Assembly (NCBI RefSeq): GCF_030643825.1
Contig: NZ_CP101717.1
Coordinates: forward strand, 2,687,673-2,751,672
Source: Salinispirillum sp. LH 10-3-1
Lineage (GTDB): Bacteria; Pseudomonadota; Gammaproteobacteria; Pseudomonadales; Natronospirillaceae
Reading direction: 5' to 3'
Length of the DNA: 64,000 nt
In this document: positions 7,542 to 16,726 of the stretch, piece after piece
Numbering within the stretch: the stretch's first letter is position 1
Layout: each line of letters opens with the position of its first letter
Made by a program: the position numbers and the translations under genes
The notes under the pieces: generated by a model
The model's database searches: none
What the model was told of the DNA's origin: nothing
Seen by the model: the letters and a program-made list of their open reading frames with translations, nothing else

Positions 7542-9365
7542 ATGTACAGAAAACTGCTTATCACCGCCGCCGCTGGCGCAGCGATGACCTTCGGTGCCTG
7601 CGCCATGATGGCGCCCTCCGACGGCACAGGCGCACTGGATCTGACCATCATTCACATGAATGACCACCACTCTCGCCTGTTTCCAAACAGCGGAACCGAT
7701 TTAGTTTTGGCCGGCGAACGCACCCGTGTTGAAATCGGTGGATTCCCCCGCGCCGTTGGCTTAATAAAAGCATTGGAAGCGCAGCCTGGACACAGCATTA
7801 AGGTACACGCTGGTGATGCCATTACCGGTGATCTCTATTACACCCTGTTCAAAGGTGAAGCTGACGCAGCAATGATGAACGAAGCATGCTTCGATATCTT
7901 CGCGCTCGGTAACCATGAGTTTGATGACGGCGACGCTGGCTTGGTCAACTTTCTGGATTTCCTGAGTGCAGGCGACTGCAACACGGACGTCCTCGCCGCG
8001 AACGTGGTGCCTGAGGTCGGCGTATCACCACTCGCCCCACAGACTCAGTGGGATTATTTTCAGCCTTACACCATCAAAACCTTCGGTCGTCAGCAAGTTG
8101 GCTTTATTGGTATCGATATCGCCAACAAAACCAAGAACTCATCGAAACCAGATGCTACCACTGTCTTCCTCGACGAAGTCGAAACCGCCCAGCGCTACAT
8201 CGATGAGCTGACGGCTAAGGGTATCGATAAAATCGTATTGGTCACACACTACCAATACGACAATGACATCGCCATGGCACAACAATTACGTGGCGTAGAC
8301 GTCATCATCGGTGGCGACTCGCACACTTTGCTGGGTGACGAATTCCGTCAATTCGGCCTTAGCCCAGCGGGCCCTTACCCCACGGTAGTGACCAACGCCG
8401 ATGGCAACACGGTGTGTATCGCACAGGCATGGGAATACTCCCTGGTGGTGGGTGAGTTGCGCGTTCAGTGGGACGACAACGGCAACGTCGTAAACTGTGG
8501 TGGCAGCCCTCACCTGTTGCTGGGCGATACCTTTCAGCGCGCTGACAGCAGTGGCCAACGTGTGCCGTTGACAGGTACAGCGCGTGATGCGGTGCTCACA
8601 GAGGTCGCCGCCAGCCCCGTTCTGACGCTGGTAACCCCAGACGCTCAAGCCGCCAATACACTCAGCAGCTACACCGCGCAGGTCGACGTACTGAAACAGG
8701 ACGTGATTGGCCGCAATACCGACAACCTATGCTTAGTGCGTATTCCCGGCGAAACCCGCAGCAACATCTGCGCGCCCGCTGAAACCGCACAACACGGTTC
8801 CGACATTTCAACGCTGGTCGCCTTGGCGTTCAAGCAAATGAGCCTAGAGTCTGACATTGCCATTCAGAACGGCGGTGGCGTCCGCATCGACGTACCGGCT
8901 GGCGACATCACCGTTGGCTTGGCTTACCAACTGCTGCCCTTCGCCAACACCCTGGTGAACCTTGAAATGACCGGCGCGGAGATCAAAGCCGTGCTAGAAG
9001 ATGCTATTGATTTTGCCTTACAGCCAGACGGCTCAACGGGTGCCTACCCCTATGCCTCTGGTTTGCGCTTTAACGTCGACGGCACACGCCCGAAAGGCCA
9101 ACGGGTCAGTGGCCTGCAAGTCAAACTTAAACAAGATACCTCTTGGTCGCCAATCAACATGAGTCGCACCTACACCGTGGTTACCAATGACTTTATTGCC
9201 CGTGGTCAGGATGGCTATGTAACCTTCGGCGAAATCTATGCCGATGGCAGAGTGACCAACACCTATCTCGATTACGCCCAGTCCTTCGTGGACTATGTGA
9301 AATCTGTCGGCACAGTTCAACGCTTGCCCTACAGCGAGTACAGCACGCAGTCATTCCGACGCTAA
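7542..9365 (+). CDS. nadN: NadN-like periplasmic 5'-nucleotidase / NAD pyrophosphatase
   Basis: 607 residues. N-terminal signal with Cys20 (TFGACAMM; a poor lipobox, so either a lipoprotein or a secreted enzyme). Metallophosphoesterase domain: IIHMNDHHSRL (Asp41, His43), HAGDAITG, LGNHEFD, and VVTHYQYD / GGDSHTLLG further on. The C-terminal 5'-nucleotidase substrate domain has IQNGGGVR, FANTLV and NDFIARGQDGY. The N-terminus (NDHHSRL... EIGGFPRA ... HAGDAITGDLYYTLFKGEADAAMMN) closely follows Haemophilus NadN, which hydrolyses NAD and then NMN. UshA-type activity is the alternative. SD AGGGA lies before ATG 7542, and an intrinsic terminator follows. Confidence 0.85.
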   Translation: MYRKLLITAAAGAAMTFGACAMMAPSDGTGALDLTIIHMNDHHSRLFPNSGTDLVLAGERTRVEIGGFPRAVGLIKALEAQPGHSIKVHAGDAITGDLYYTLFKGEADAAMMNEACFDIFALGNHEFDDGDAGLVNFLDFLSAGDCNTDVLAANVVPEVGVSPLAPQTQWDYFQPYTIKTFGRQQVGFIGIDIANKTKNSSKPDATTVFLDEVETAQRYIDELTAKGIDKIVLVTHYQYDNDIAMAQQLRGVDVIIGGDSHTLLGDEFRQFGLSPAGPYPTVVTNADGNTVCIAQAWEYSLVVGELRVQWDDNGNVVNCGGSPHLLLGDTFQRADSSGQRVPLTGTARDAVLTEVAASPVLTLVTPDAQAANTLSSYTAQVDVLKQDVIGRNTDNLCLVRIPGETRSNICAPAETAQHGSDISTLVALAFKQMSLESDIAIQNGGGVRIDVPAGDITVGLAYQLLPFANTLVNLEMTGAEIKAVLEDAIDFALQPDGSTGAYPYASGLRFNVDGTRPKGQRVSGLQVKLKQDTSWSPINMSRTYTVVTNDFIARGQDGYVTFGEIYADGRVTNTYLDYAQSFVDYVKSVGTVQRLPYSEYSTQSFRR

Positions 9366-9386
9366 GTCGTTATCTGCACAAATACA

Positions 9387-9408
9387 GGCCGCACACTGCG
9401 GCCTTTTT
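9387..9408 (+). terminator. Intrinsic terminator of the nucleotidase gene
   Basis: Stem GGCCGCA / TGCGGCC with a 3-nt loop, followed by TTTTT. It lies 21 bp after the stop codon. Confidence 0.9.
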
Positions 9409-9631
9409 ATTTTACGCAACTCTTATCAACACCAACTATACTGACAGCATACAATGCAGCCACACGATATTAAGGAACCAGTGTGACCAATTTGAGTAGG
9501 GCTCGGATCTCTCACCATGCAGGCACTCTGTCCATCCATGTGCGCACACATGAATCTGACAGCATTGAACTGACGTAAAAAGAACACCGGTGTTGGTATT
9601 GCAGAGAATATACGCAACAAGAGCAGTCAGC

Positions 9632-11845
9632 ATGACCAAACAGCAACCCAGCTCAAACGATCTATTTCAATTCGCTGCCGAGGTTGTAAAACCACAAGCA
9701 CTGCGGCGGCCAGCGTGGAAAATCCTTATTGCTGACGACGATGAAGAGGTTCATACAGTCACTCGCTTGGCCTTAAAGAATTTGGAGGTCATGGGGCGAC
9801 CGATTGAGTTCTTAAGTGCCTACAGTGCTGCTGAAGCCCTGGAGCTACTGCGGCAAGACAACGAAATCGCCGTCGTACTGCTTGATGTGGTCATGGAGAA
9901 CGAATACGCCGGCTTGGATGCGGTTAAGCACATCCGCAATATCATGCACAATCATGAAGTCAGAATCATTTTGCGGACCGGGCAACCGGGTTACGCTCCC
10001 GAAGAAAGCGTCATTCAAGACTATGACATCAACGATTACAAAACCAAAAATGAACTGACGCGAGCCCACCTCGTGACCGCCATCGTGGCTTCACTGCGAT
10101 CCTTTCAACAAATTCGTACCATCAATCAAAACCGCGTCGGGCTGGAAAAAATCATTCACGCCGGTGCCAACCTGATGGAGCTGCATTCACTCCAAGACTT
10201 TTCCGACGGCGTCATCACGCAGATATCATCGTTACTGGGCCTGAATGCCGAAGGTGTACTTTGCGCCTGCCTTGACGATGATGGCAATCAGTCTGATCAA
10301 GTGCTCGTTATGGGCGCGGCGGGCCGTTATGCCGAATTCATCCACAGCACGCTCGACCATCTGGCCAACGAACACATCGTGGCCCAGATACAACGCTGCC
10401 TGGAAGAAGAGCAACACATATACGGCGAAGCCGACACCACGCTGTACATCGGTCACAACAGCCCCAAGGCAGCGGTGTATATTCAAACCCACCACCCTAT
10501 TCTGGACAACGACCGTCAGCTGATTGAAGTTTTTCTCAATAACATCTCGGTCAGCTATGAAAATGTCGCCCTGTTCCAGCAGCTACGCCATGCGGCCTAT
10601 ACAGACCCGCTGACCCGCACACCGAACCGCAACGAATTCACTCGTTTGCTGTCGCGATCTGCCCAGCACTCAAATGACGAACCTCGTGTGGTTGTGCTGA
10701 TCGACATCAATCATTTCTCTGACATTAACGACGGATTAGGGCAAGAAGTTGGTAATGCCTTACTGCAATCGGTCGCCCGCCGTCTCCAGCTTACCTTTGG
10801 TGACTTCGCCACCATCGCGCGTATTGATGCCGACGTCTTTGGCCTGATCGGGGATGAGCTGGCATTAACGTCTGGCGCCATTCAAGCAGCATTTGAGCCA
10901 CCCTTTGAAGCACTCGAGCACCACCTCCCCATATCAGCAACATTAGGCTATGCACGCTTCGCCGACATCGGCGACCATGGGTTGACCATGCTCAAGCGAG
11001 CATATATAGCCCTGAATGCCGCAAAAAAAGACTCGACATTACATACAGCCTATTTTTCGCCGAGCATGGAGCAGGCGACGCAAGATCGGCTCGATATCGT
11101 TCGCTCACTGCAGTCAGACTTTGATAAAGAGGGTTTGGAGTTGTGGTACCAACCACAAATAGACTTAACCACCCACGCGGTAATTGGCATGGAAGCCTTA
11201 CTGCGTTGGCCTCAACCAGACGGCAGCTTTATCCCGCCAGACACCTTTATACCCATTGCGGAATATTCTGGATTGATTGTGGACATAGGCCTTTGGGTGC
11301 TGCGCCAAGCCTGTCAGCAATTGCAGAGCATGCAAGCGCAGAATTTGCATGGTTTACGTATTGCGGTCAACGTTTCCATGCCGCAGTTTCGCAATGCCGA
11401 TTTTCCAGCGCAAGTGGCGCGCTGCCTGAAAGAGTTCAACATCAAGCCGCGCCAAATAGAACTCGAAATCACAGAATCCATCATCATGGACGAGCCACAG
11501 GTGGTGATTACCGCACTGCATCAGCTCAAAGCCTTGGGCGTTCAGATCGCGTTAGACGACTTCGGCACCGGTTTTTCATCACTCAATTACTTACGCCAAC
11601 TGCCATTGGACCGAATTAAAGTAGACCGTGCCTTCGTTCACGATATCGACCAGCCTAGCGGAGCCGCTATAGCGGAAACCATTATCGGTTTAGGGAAAAA
11701 GCTGGGGCTGCACACCATTGCCGAAGGCATCGAAACCGAACAGCAGGAGCGTGCGCTTAAAGCCTTGGGTTGCGACGAGGCACAGGGTTATCACTACGCC
11801 AAGCCTATGCCGACCAAGGCTCTGCTCGACTACCTGCGCCAGTAG
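9632..11845 (+). CDS. Response regulator with DUF3369, degenerate GGDEF and intact EAL domain
   Basis: 737 residues from ATG 9632; an upstream in-frame ATG at 9590 is less likely. Order: receiver domain (ADDDEE acidic pocket, VVLLDVVME phospho-Asp, ILRTGQ Thr, Lys near NDYKTKNE), DUF3369 sensor region (about 165-315), GGDEF domain whose signature has decayed to DADVF (about 410), then EAL domain (about 490-735). EAL catalytic elements are all visible: GMEALLRW, AVNVSMPQF, ELEITES, ALDDFGTGFSS, IKVDRAF, AEGIET, GCDEAQG. It should therefore degrade c-di-GMP under phosphorelay control, with no cyclase activity. No cognate kinase is adjacent. Its stop codon lies inside a REP-like repeat. Confidence 0.9.
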   Translation: MTKQQPSSNDLFQFAAEVVKPQALRRPAWKILIADDDEEVHTVTRLALKNLEVMGRPIEFLSAYSAAEALELLRQDNEIAVVLLDVVMENEYAGLDAVKHIRNIMHNHEVRIILRTGQPGYAPEESVIQDYDINDYKTKNELTRAHLVTAIVASLRSFQQIRTINQNRVGLEKIIHAGANLMELHSLQDFSDGVITQISSLLGLNAEGVLCACLDDDGNQSDQVLVMGAAGRYAEFIHSTLDHLANEHIVAQIQRCLEEEQHIYGEADTTLYIGHNSPKAAVYIQTHHPILDNDRQLIEVFLNNISVSYENVALFQQLRHAAYTDPLTRTPNRNEFTRLLSRSAQHSNDEPRVVVLIDINHFSDINDGLGQEVGNALLQSVARRLQLTFGDFATIARIDADVFGLIGDELALTSGAIQAAFEPPFEALEHHLPISATLGYARFADIGDHGLTMLKRAYIALNAAKKDSTLHTAYFSPSMEQATQDRLDIVRSLQSDFDKEGLELWYQPQIDLTTHAVIGMEALLRWPQPDGSFIPPDTFIPIAEYSGLIVDIGLWVLRQACQQLQSMQAQNLHGLRIAVNVSMPQFRNADFPAQVARCLKEFNIKPRQIELEITESIIMDEPQVVITALHQLKALGVQIALDDFGTGFSSLNYLRQLPLDRIKVDRAFVHDIDQPSGAAIAETIIGLGKKLGLHTIAEGIETEQQERALKALGCDEAQGYHYAKPMPTKALLDYLRQ

Positions 11846-11864
11846 GGCGGGTATTTATACCCGC
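11842..11864. repeat. REP-like repeat, family B
   Basis: Palindrome GCGGGTATTTATACCCGC preceded by GTAG, overlapping the stop codon of the EAL gene, between two convergent genes. Same family as copies at 29042, 33258, 39564, 40437 and 46267. Confidence 0.7.
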
Positions 11865-11892
11865 AGCCCCAGACCTAGCCCGTAGATACCAT

Positions 11893-12906
11893 TTAATGAT
11901 CCGAAAACTCCGCCAGAAAAGCCTCCGCCTGCTCCACCATATTCTTCGACCCCACGTAATAAGGCACACGCTGGTGCAATTCCGTTGGTTCAATATCCAG
12001 AATACGGCGACGGCCATCACTCGCCTTACCGCCCGACTGCTCGGCGATCCACGCCAGTGGATTGCACTCATACAACAAGCGCAACTTGCCGTTCGGTGCG
12101 TTCGCGTAAGACGGATACATATAGATACCGCCCTTGATCATATTGCGATGAAAGTCCGACACCAGAGAACCGATGTAACGCGAGGTATAAGGGCGGTGTG
12201 TGGCAGGGTCCATTTCCTGACAGTATTTTAGATACTTCTTCACACCCTGCGGGAACTTCACGTAGTTCCCCTCATTGATAGAATAGATGGTACCGTCTTC
12301 CGGCGTACGCATGTTCTCGTGCGACAGATAAAACACACCGATGGAGGGGTCAAAGGTGAACCCGTGTACGCCATTACCCGTGGTGTACACCAACATGGTA
12401 GATGAACCAAAGATTACGTAACCGGCGGCCACCTGCTTATTGCCGGGCTGCAAGAAATCTTCTAACTGAACGGGGCCATCCAGCGGCGATATGCGGCGAT
12501 AGATCGAGAAAATGGTGCCAACCGACACGTTTACGTCGATATTGGAGGAACCGTCCAATGGGTCTATCAGCAGCACATATTTACTGCCTTTCGAATGCCC
12601 TTCGTTGAACGATATAAAGCTGTCTTCTTCTTCCGACGCCATCCCGCAGATTTGCCCACGGGCTTCCATGGCGGCTTTGAACTTTTCGTTGGCGTAGAGG
12701 TCCAGCTTTTGCTGTTGCTCGCCCTGCACGTTGTCCTGTCCGGAGTTGCCGGTAATGTCGACCAAACCGGCCTTGTTGATTTCCCGATGCACGATTTTTG
12801 AAGCCAAACGAATAGCGCCGAAGATCTGACTCAACTCGCCCGTGGCATGGGGGAAGTCGTGCTGTTTCTTAATAACGTATTCGCCCAGGGTAATGAGCTC
12901 TGACAT
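11893..12906 (-). CDS. fbp: Fructose-1,6-bisphosphatase class I
   Basis: 337 residues, full length for the family. Hydrolyses fructose-1,6-bisphosphate to fructose-6-phosphate in gluconeogenesis. Metal and substrate motifs: [33 protein letters not shown], and [40 protein letters not shown] with the phosphate-binding lysine. SD AGGA precedes the ATG. Monocistronic. Fits an organism growing on fatty acids and other non-sugar substrates and storing glycogen (glgC-glgA at the right end). Confidence 0.97.
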   Translation of the reverse strand: MSELITLGEYVIKKQHDFPHATGELSQIFGAIRLASKIVHREINKAGLVDITGNSGQDNVQGEQQQKLDLYANEKFKAAMEARGQICGMASEEEDSFISFNEGHSKGSKYVLLIDPLDGSSNIDVNVSVGTIFSIYRRISPLDGPVQLEDFLQPGNKQVAAGYVIFGSSTMLVYTTGNGVHGFTFDPSIGVFYLSHENMRTPEDGTIYSINEGNYVKFPQGVKKYLKYCQEMDPATHRPYTSRYIGSLVSDFHRNMIKGGIYMYPSYANAPNGKLRLLYECNPLAWIAEQSGGKASDGRRRILDIEPTELHQRVPYYVGSKNMVEQAEAFLAEFSDH

Positions 12907-13107
12907 GTTGAAAGTCCTGAAGTTGGGTAGTCTGGTTTTACGTATTTCTAGTTATGATTTTCTAGTTATCTGTTTTTGAACTGCGCCCCAAAGCGAGCAA
13001 GCACGCTCAAAGGAATGATACCTGCTCACTCCCCGATTGCCTACGGCAACCTGACCACCCAACCGCCCTCTCAGCTCATAAAAAAGCCACTTAGGGCGCA
13101 CACTAAC

Positions 13108-14247
13108 CTACCTCGCTCGTTCGTTCGCCTCGCGCGCCAACTGCTTTTCTTCTGCTGAGGCGTAGTGCTCATCCCAATCATTTAACTTGGGCCGCATCAA
13201 GCGGTGCCACAGAGGCGGAAACATCGCGATTATGATGGTGCTGAGATAACCACTGATCATTAAAGGCGCGGCCGGCATGGGCTTCAAACTCTGGTACGGC
13301 ACCTCACCCTGCGCATGATGATGCGAATGCCGGGTTAAGTTGAACAAGCTCCACGAACTGAGGCGTTTATTGGTGTTCCATGAATGGCGCGGCTTCATCG
13401 GTGTGTCCGGATGACGCACAATGCCGTAGTGCTCCATGTAATTCACAATCTCTAACAGCGCCTTACCCCACAACCCACAAATAATAAAGAACGCGGCACC
13501 TACCACCCCGCCAACGGCAAACGCAGCCAGCACCAACAAAACACTCATGGCGTACCCGCGCAACACCGCATTGTGGATGGAAAAGAGGCCTTTGCGCCGA
13601 CGCTGCAAACGCTGCTGCTCAATTCGCCACGCACTGATGTTGCCGCGCAGCGTCGAAATGAGAATATGGGCATAAACGTTCCGGCCACGCGGAGCAGTCG
13701 CTGGGTCGATGGCCGTCGCGGCATAACGGTGATGACCGTACACGTGCTCAATGGAAAAACTAGTATCAAAACTGAAGGCCAGCAGCCAGCGCCCGATGAC
13801 CAAAGACACCTTGTCCGCCGTTCGGTGCGTCAACTCGTGCGCGGTAATGGTGCCGACCATCCCAATCATCAACCCGGTCAGAACAACCGCCGACACAGCA
13901 TGCCCCCAATGACTCGTGCCGCGCCCGGCGTTCACGTCTATCCCAATAACGTTGCTCAACCACGCACCAAAGCCCCATGCGTCACCCGGGCTCACCTGCC
14001 ACACCGCCACAAACACAATGGCGGCGAGTAGCGGCAGTGCCAACCACAACTGCACCGTCAACAAGGTCGGGAATTGATAGGTGGGCGTGGAGAGATCGTC
14101 CCCTGAAAGCCCGTCACCAATGACGTAGAACAGCACAATCGCCAACAAACCCAGCGTGATGTACAGCCCACCCGCCAGCAGCACCACCAGTGCGAATAGA
14201 CTGACGAGGTGAAACAGAAAGAACTTTAAATAGTGCAAAAACATCAT
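13108..14247 (-). CDS. AlkB/XylM-type membrane non-haem di-iron hydroxylase
   Basis: 379 residues with about six hydrophobic segments. All histidine boxes of the alkane-1-monooxygenase/xylene-monooxygenase family are present: HELTHR, EHVYGHHR, NYMEHYG and LTRHSHHHA. These bind two irons that insert oxygen into a terminal or benzylic C-H bond. The adjacent upstream [2Fe-2S] ferredoxin is the probable electron donor. That recalls XylM (ferredoxin-type donor) as much as classical AlkB (rubredoxin donor), so the substrate is open. A divergent AraC regulator probably controls the pair. Confidence 0.85.
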   Translation of the reverse strand: MMFLHYLKFFLFHLVSLFALVVLLAGGLYITLGLLAIVLFYVIGDGLSGDDLSTPTYQFPTLLTVQLWLALPLLAAIVFVAVWQVSPGDAWGFGAWLSNVIGIDVNAGRGTSHWGHAVSAVVLTGLMIGMVGTITAHELTHRTADKVSLVIGRWLLAFSFDTSFSIEHVYGHHRYAATAIDPATAPRGRNVYAHILISTLRGNISAWRIEQQRLQRRRKGLFSIHNAVLRGYAMSVLLVLAAFAVGGVVGAAFFIICGLWGKALLEIVNYMEHYGIVRHPDTPMKPRHSWNTNKRLSSWSLFNLTRHSHHHAQGEVPYQSLKPMPAAPLMISGYLSTIIIAMFPPLWHRLMRPKLNDWDEHYASAEEKQLAREANERAR

Positions 14248-14283
14248 GGTCGTACCCTTCTCTTCAAACGATGCACAAAAACT

Positions 14284-14595
14284 TCAACGCTTAGAACGGC
14301 TGGGCATTGCCACCGCAATCTCGATGTCGGTCAGGGGCAGGCTCTGACAAGCGAGAATGTAGCCACTGTCCAATTCTTCACCCGACAACACATAACTGGT
14401 GTCCGTCAGCGCCTTGATCTTTCCTTCAATCAGTTGGCACTTGCAGGTCGCACAGCCACCCACACGGCATCGATGTGGAAAACGAATACCTTCACGCAAC
14501 GCCGCTTCGAGCACCGTTTCTTTGGTATTCGACATCACAACAACGCCGTTGATGGTCGCCACCACCGCTCGTTTCTTCGCCAGAAATGCAAACAT
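14284..14595 (-). CDS. [2Fe-2S] plant-type ferredoxin
   Basis: 103 residues. Cluster ligands follow the plant-type pattern: CRVGGCATC (three Cys) and ILACQS (fourth Cys) about 35 residues later. It lies 36 bp upstream of the hydroxylase gene on the same strand, so it is very likely the hydroxylase's electron carrier. No reductase gene is in the cluster, so electrons must come from a reductase encoded elsewhere. Confidence 0.9.
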   Translation of the reverse strand: MFAFLAKKRAVVATINGVVVMSNTKETVLEAALREGIRFPHRCRVGGCATCKCQLIEGKIKALTDTSYVLSGEELDSGYILACQSLPLTDIEIAVAMPSRSKR

Positions 14596-14670
14596 CGTCG
14601 CCAGACCCCCATCGTATTAACCGCAATACCAGCATACTAGGCCGGTTACTGTGGTGTGGGCAGGTTACAG

Positions 14671-14701
14671 ATTGACAATATAGGGGTCATTTATTGACAA
14701 T
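14671..14701. promoter_or_regulatory. Direct repeat ATTGACAAT, candidate AraC-family operator
   Basis: ATTGACAAT occurs at 14671-14679 and again at 14693-14701, a period of 22 bp (two helical turns), in the divergent region between ferredoxin and AraC gene. AraC-family activators bind direct half-sites spaced this way. The second copy abuts the AraC reading frame, so it could also serve autoregulation. Confidence 0.5.
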
Positions 14702-14711
14702 GAAGGACGCC

Positions 14712-15731
14712 ATGGCCGAAACGAGAACCGTCTTGAACGCAACCGACGTGGTACTGCCCTCCTATTACCTGCGCCATATCATTGACCACCTGCGCACTTA
14801 TACGGTGGATGTCAGCGCAATACTTGAAACCGCCGGCATTACCGAGCAGATGCTGGACGAACCGCTGGTGCAGTTGCCTTGGCGACGTTTGCGCACCGTA
14901 TTGTCGGACGGCAGGCGCCTGACACAGGACCCACACTTGGGCTTGTTGATTGGCGAGCGGCTGCTGGTCAACATGCACGGTGTGCTGGGTTACGCCGCCA
15001 TGAACAGCAGTTCTATTCGCCAGGTCATTGAGCTATTGGAAACCTTTTTTCCCTTGCGCATAAATCTGGTAACTGCGCACCACCACACCCAAGGCGACCA
15101 ATTTTTCTTAGAGATTCGCGAAAGCATCGACCTGGACGACGTGCGGGATTTGGTGTACGAAATCATCATTCTGGCGCTTAAAAACGTGCTGAACTACATC
15201 ACCAAGGGCACCGCTCAGATTGCGCTGGTCGCCTTCCCTTTTCCCGCTGGGCCGCAAGCCGCACTGGCACGCGAACTCTTCAAATGCGAAGTCAGCTACG
15301 ACCAACAATGGGCAGGCATGGTGTTTCCACTCGCCGTGGTGGACGCGCCACTGAGCATGGCTGATCCCGATGCCTTCAAGCATGCAACACTGATTTGTCA
15401 GCGCGAATTAGAGAAAATTACGCTGGATGACTCAGTAGCTCAGCGGCTCCGACGCTTAATGCTGGAAAAGCGCAGTGGCTTCCCCTCACTGGAAACAGCA
15501 GCACGCCTGATGCACCTCACACCCCGTACCCTGCATCGTCGGCTGACCGAAGAAGGCACATCGTACCGAGCCGTGCTGGAAGACGTACGACATGACTTAG
15601 CGGTGGAATATCTGCGCTCAGAACAGATATCTATTGAAGAAATCGCCTTTGCCCTCGGCTACCACGATGTGGCCAATTTCCGCCGAGCGTTCAAGCGCTG
15701 GGAAGGCGTACCGCCATCGGCGTTTCTCTGA
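14712..15731 (+). CDS. AraC-family transcriptional regulator
   Basis: 339 residues from ATG 14712, which has AAGGA four bases upstream; ATG 14700 is an alternative. The N-terminal ~190 residues match the ligand-binding domain of the AraC/OruR type (VLPSYYLRHIIDHLRTYTVD...). The C-terminus holds the double helix-turn-helix: SLETAARLMHLTPRTLHRRL and SIEEIAFALGYHDVANFRRAFKRWEGVPPS. Divergent from the hydroxylase-ferredoxin genes, so it probably activates them in response to a hydrophobic substrate. Confidence 0.9.
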   Translation: MAETRTVLNATDVVLPSYYLRHIIDHLRTYTVDVSAILETAGITEQMLDEPLVQLPWRRLRTVLSDGRRLTQDPHLGLLIGERLLVNMHGVLGYAAMNSSSIRQVIELLETFFPLRINLVTAHHHTQGDQFFLEIRESIDLDDVRDLVYEIIILALKNVLNYITKGTAQIALVAFPFPAGPQAALARELFKCEVSYDQQWAGMVFPLAVVDAPLSMADPDAFKHATLICQRELEKITLDDSVAQRLRRLMLEKRSGFPSLETAARLMHLTPRTLHRRLTEEGTSYRAVLEDVRHDLAVEYLRSEQISIEEIAFALGYHDVANFRRAFKRWEGVPPSAFL

Positions 15732-15746
15732 GGCAAGGGTAAGCAC

Positions 15747-15935
15747 TCACGGCTGTTTATAGCGCTCCGCCAAAGCCGACACCAAATCTTCCATTGCCAA
15801 GCGCAGCTCAGGCGGGCCGACCACTTCCAACACTGCGCCAAAACGCGACAGCTCGGCGCAGCCATGCGAGGCATTACCCACCGGAAAACGGGCACAATGC
15901 CAACCCGACGCATCCAACGGTACTATCGTTGCATT
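15747..15935 (-). pseudogene. C-terminal remnant of a WYL-domain regulator
   Basis: On the minus strand the last ~60 codons read DASGWHCARFPVGNASHG... ELSRFGAVLEVVGPPELRLAMEDLVSALAERYKQP. This matches the C-terminal WCX extension of WYL-domain transcription factors (sFG..veVl.P.elr..l...la..Y). No HTH or WYL core can be found upstream; the reading frame continues but loses similarity before about 15960. A gene truncated at its 5' side, next to the CcdAB cassette. The hairpin GCCTGCC-CTGA-GGCAGGC lies at 15983-16000, just beyond the break. Confidence 0.5.
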
Positions 15936-16028
15936 GAATTCTTGGGCCTCAATCCTGAAGAATCGGCCTATATAGAAATGAAGCCTGCCCTGAGGCAGGC
16001 CTTGGGTATCCGAGGCTGGACACCCCTC

Positions 16029-16035
16029 GTTAGGC
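16029..16035 (-). other. GCCTAAC/GTTAGGC heptamer, possible integron core site
   Basis: On the minus strand GCCTAAC follows the ccdB stop and fits the attC R'' box (RYYYAAC). It is followed by a GGGTGTCC / GGATACCC hairpin. Pairs with the heptamer at 16727-16733 to bracket ccdAB in cassette orientation. Short motif, so weak on its own. Confidence 0.3.
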
Positions 16036-16072
16036 AACTGCGGCACGCCACTGAAAATAATGACTTTTTGTA

Positions 16073-16372
16073 TCAAAAGCCCAAAAACAGCATGTCCAAC
16101 GCTGCGGAAATTTCATCCTGCTGCTCAGCAAGGCTACCAACACGAGAACGCAATTCGCCTACGGGAACAGCAGCCATGTACTGAGTGGCCATTATGAGAT
16201 CCTGACCCTCAATACTAAATACAGGATTCAGCCGCTGGGCAGGGAACGGCGCAGAGGATTGGGGCAACAGTGGCACGACAACTCGAGTGTTCAAGCCGCT
16301 GAGAAGGTCTGATTGAACGTCCAGCAGATAGCCTGCTCCACCCTCATTTTTAAAGATGTCAAAGCGGGCCAT
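16073..16372 (-). CDS. ccdB: CcdB-family gyrase toxin
   Basis: 99 residues, the usual length. Starts MARFDIFKNEGG (CcdB MQFKVYxYK-like beginning), includes GYLLDVQSDLL, TRVVVPLLP, LNPVFSIEGQDLIMATQYMAAVP and the C-terminal ALDMLFLGF. The penultimate residues of CcdB (W/F-G-x/F) contact GyrA. Start overlaps the ccdA stop by one base (TGATG), so translation is coupled. Second toxin-antitoxin module of the window. Confidence 0.92.
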   Translation of the reverse strand: MARFDIFKNEGGAGYLLDVQSDLLSGLNTRVVVPLLPQSSAPFPAQRLNPVFSIEGQDLIMATQYMAAVPVGELRSRVGSLAEQQDEISAALDMLFLGF

Positions 16373-16617
16373 CAGAACTGACGGTGCCGTTCGAGAGGCA
16401 AACTATTAGCTTCAACATATGCGTTCGAGCTTGCTAAGGCTCTGGCATTCTCTTTCAGCCACTTCTCTTGTTTATGCAGTTTCACAGCCTCCGCGATCCC
16501 CGCTTCTGCGGACCGTGAGACATTAATACCCAGAGCTTTTGCCTCTTGGAGAAGTGCACTATCTATCGATAGGTTTGCTGACTTTCGGGGAGATTTCGTA
16601 ACTTCAGCAGCTTGCAT
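16372..16617 (-). CDS. ccdA: CcdA-family antitoxin
   Basis: 81 residues. The N-terminus KSPRKSANLSIDSALLQEAKALGINVSRSAEAGI is a ribbon-helix-helix DNA-binding domain. The acidic, flexible C-terminus NALASSNAYVEANSLPLERHRQF-like region wraps the toxin. SD GAGGA lies 8 nt before the ATG. First gene of the ccdAB operon, and autorepression through the palindrome at 16648-16665 is expected. Confidence 0.92.
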   Translation of the reverse strand: MQAAEVTKSPRKSANLSIDSALLQEAKALGINVSRSAEAGIAEAVKLHKQEKWLKENARALASSNAYVEANSLPLERHRQF

Positions 16618-16647
16618 AGTTCAGTCCTCGCAGGGAACAATACGCCT

Positions 16648-16676
16648 ATAATATGCGCATATTATTTGCACATCAA
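16648..16676 (-). promoter_or_regulatory. ccdAB promoter with palindromic operator
   Basis: Minus strand: TTGATG (16676-16671), 17-bp spacer, TATTAT (16653-16648). A perfect 18-bp palindrome ATAATATGCGCATATTAT at 16648-16665 covers the -10 box and most of the spacer. This is the expected site for CcdA-CcdB autorepression. Confidence 0.75.
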
Positions 16677-16726
16677 GCCTGCGCGGCGGCAGGTCTTGCC
16701 ACGCTATAGAATCCCATGATTCAGTG

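Noticed and set aside
15983-16000. GCCTGCC-CTGA-GGCAGGC hairpin as a terminator for the WYL remnant
   Set aside because: No T-run on either strand, and it lies on the 5' side of the fragment.
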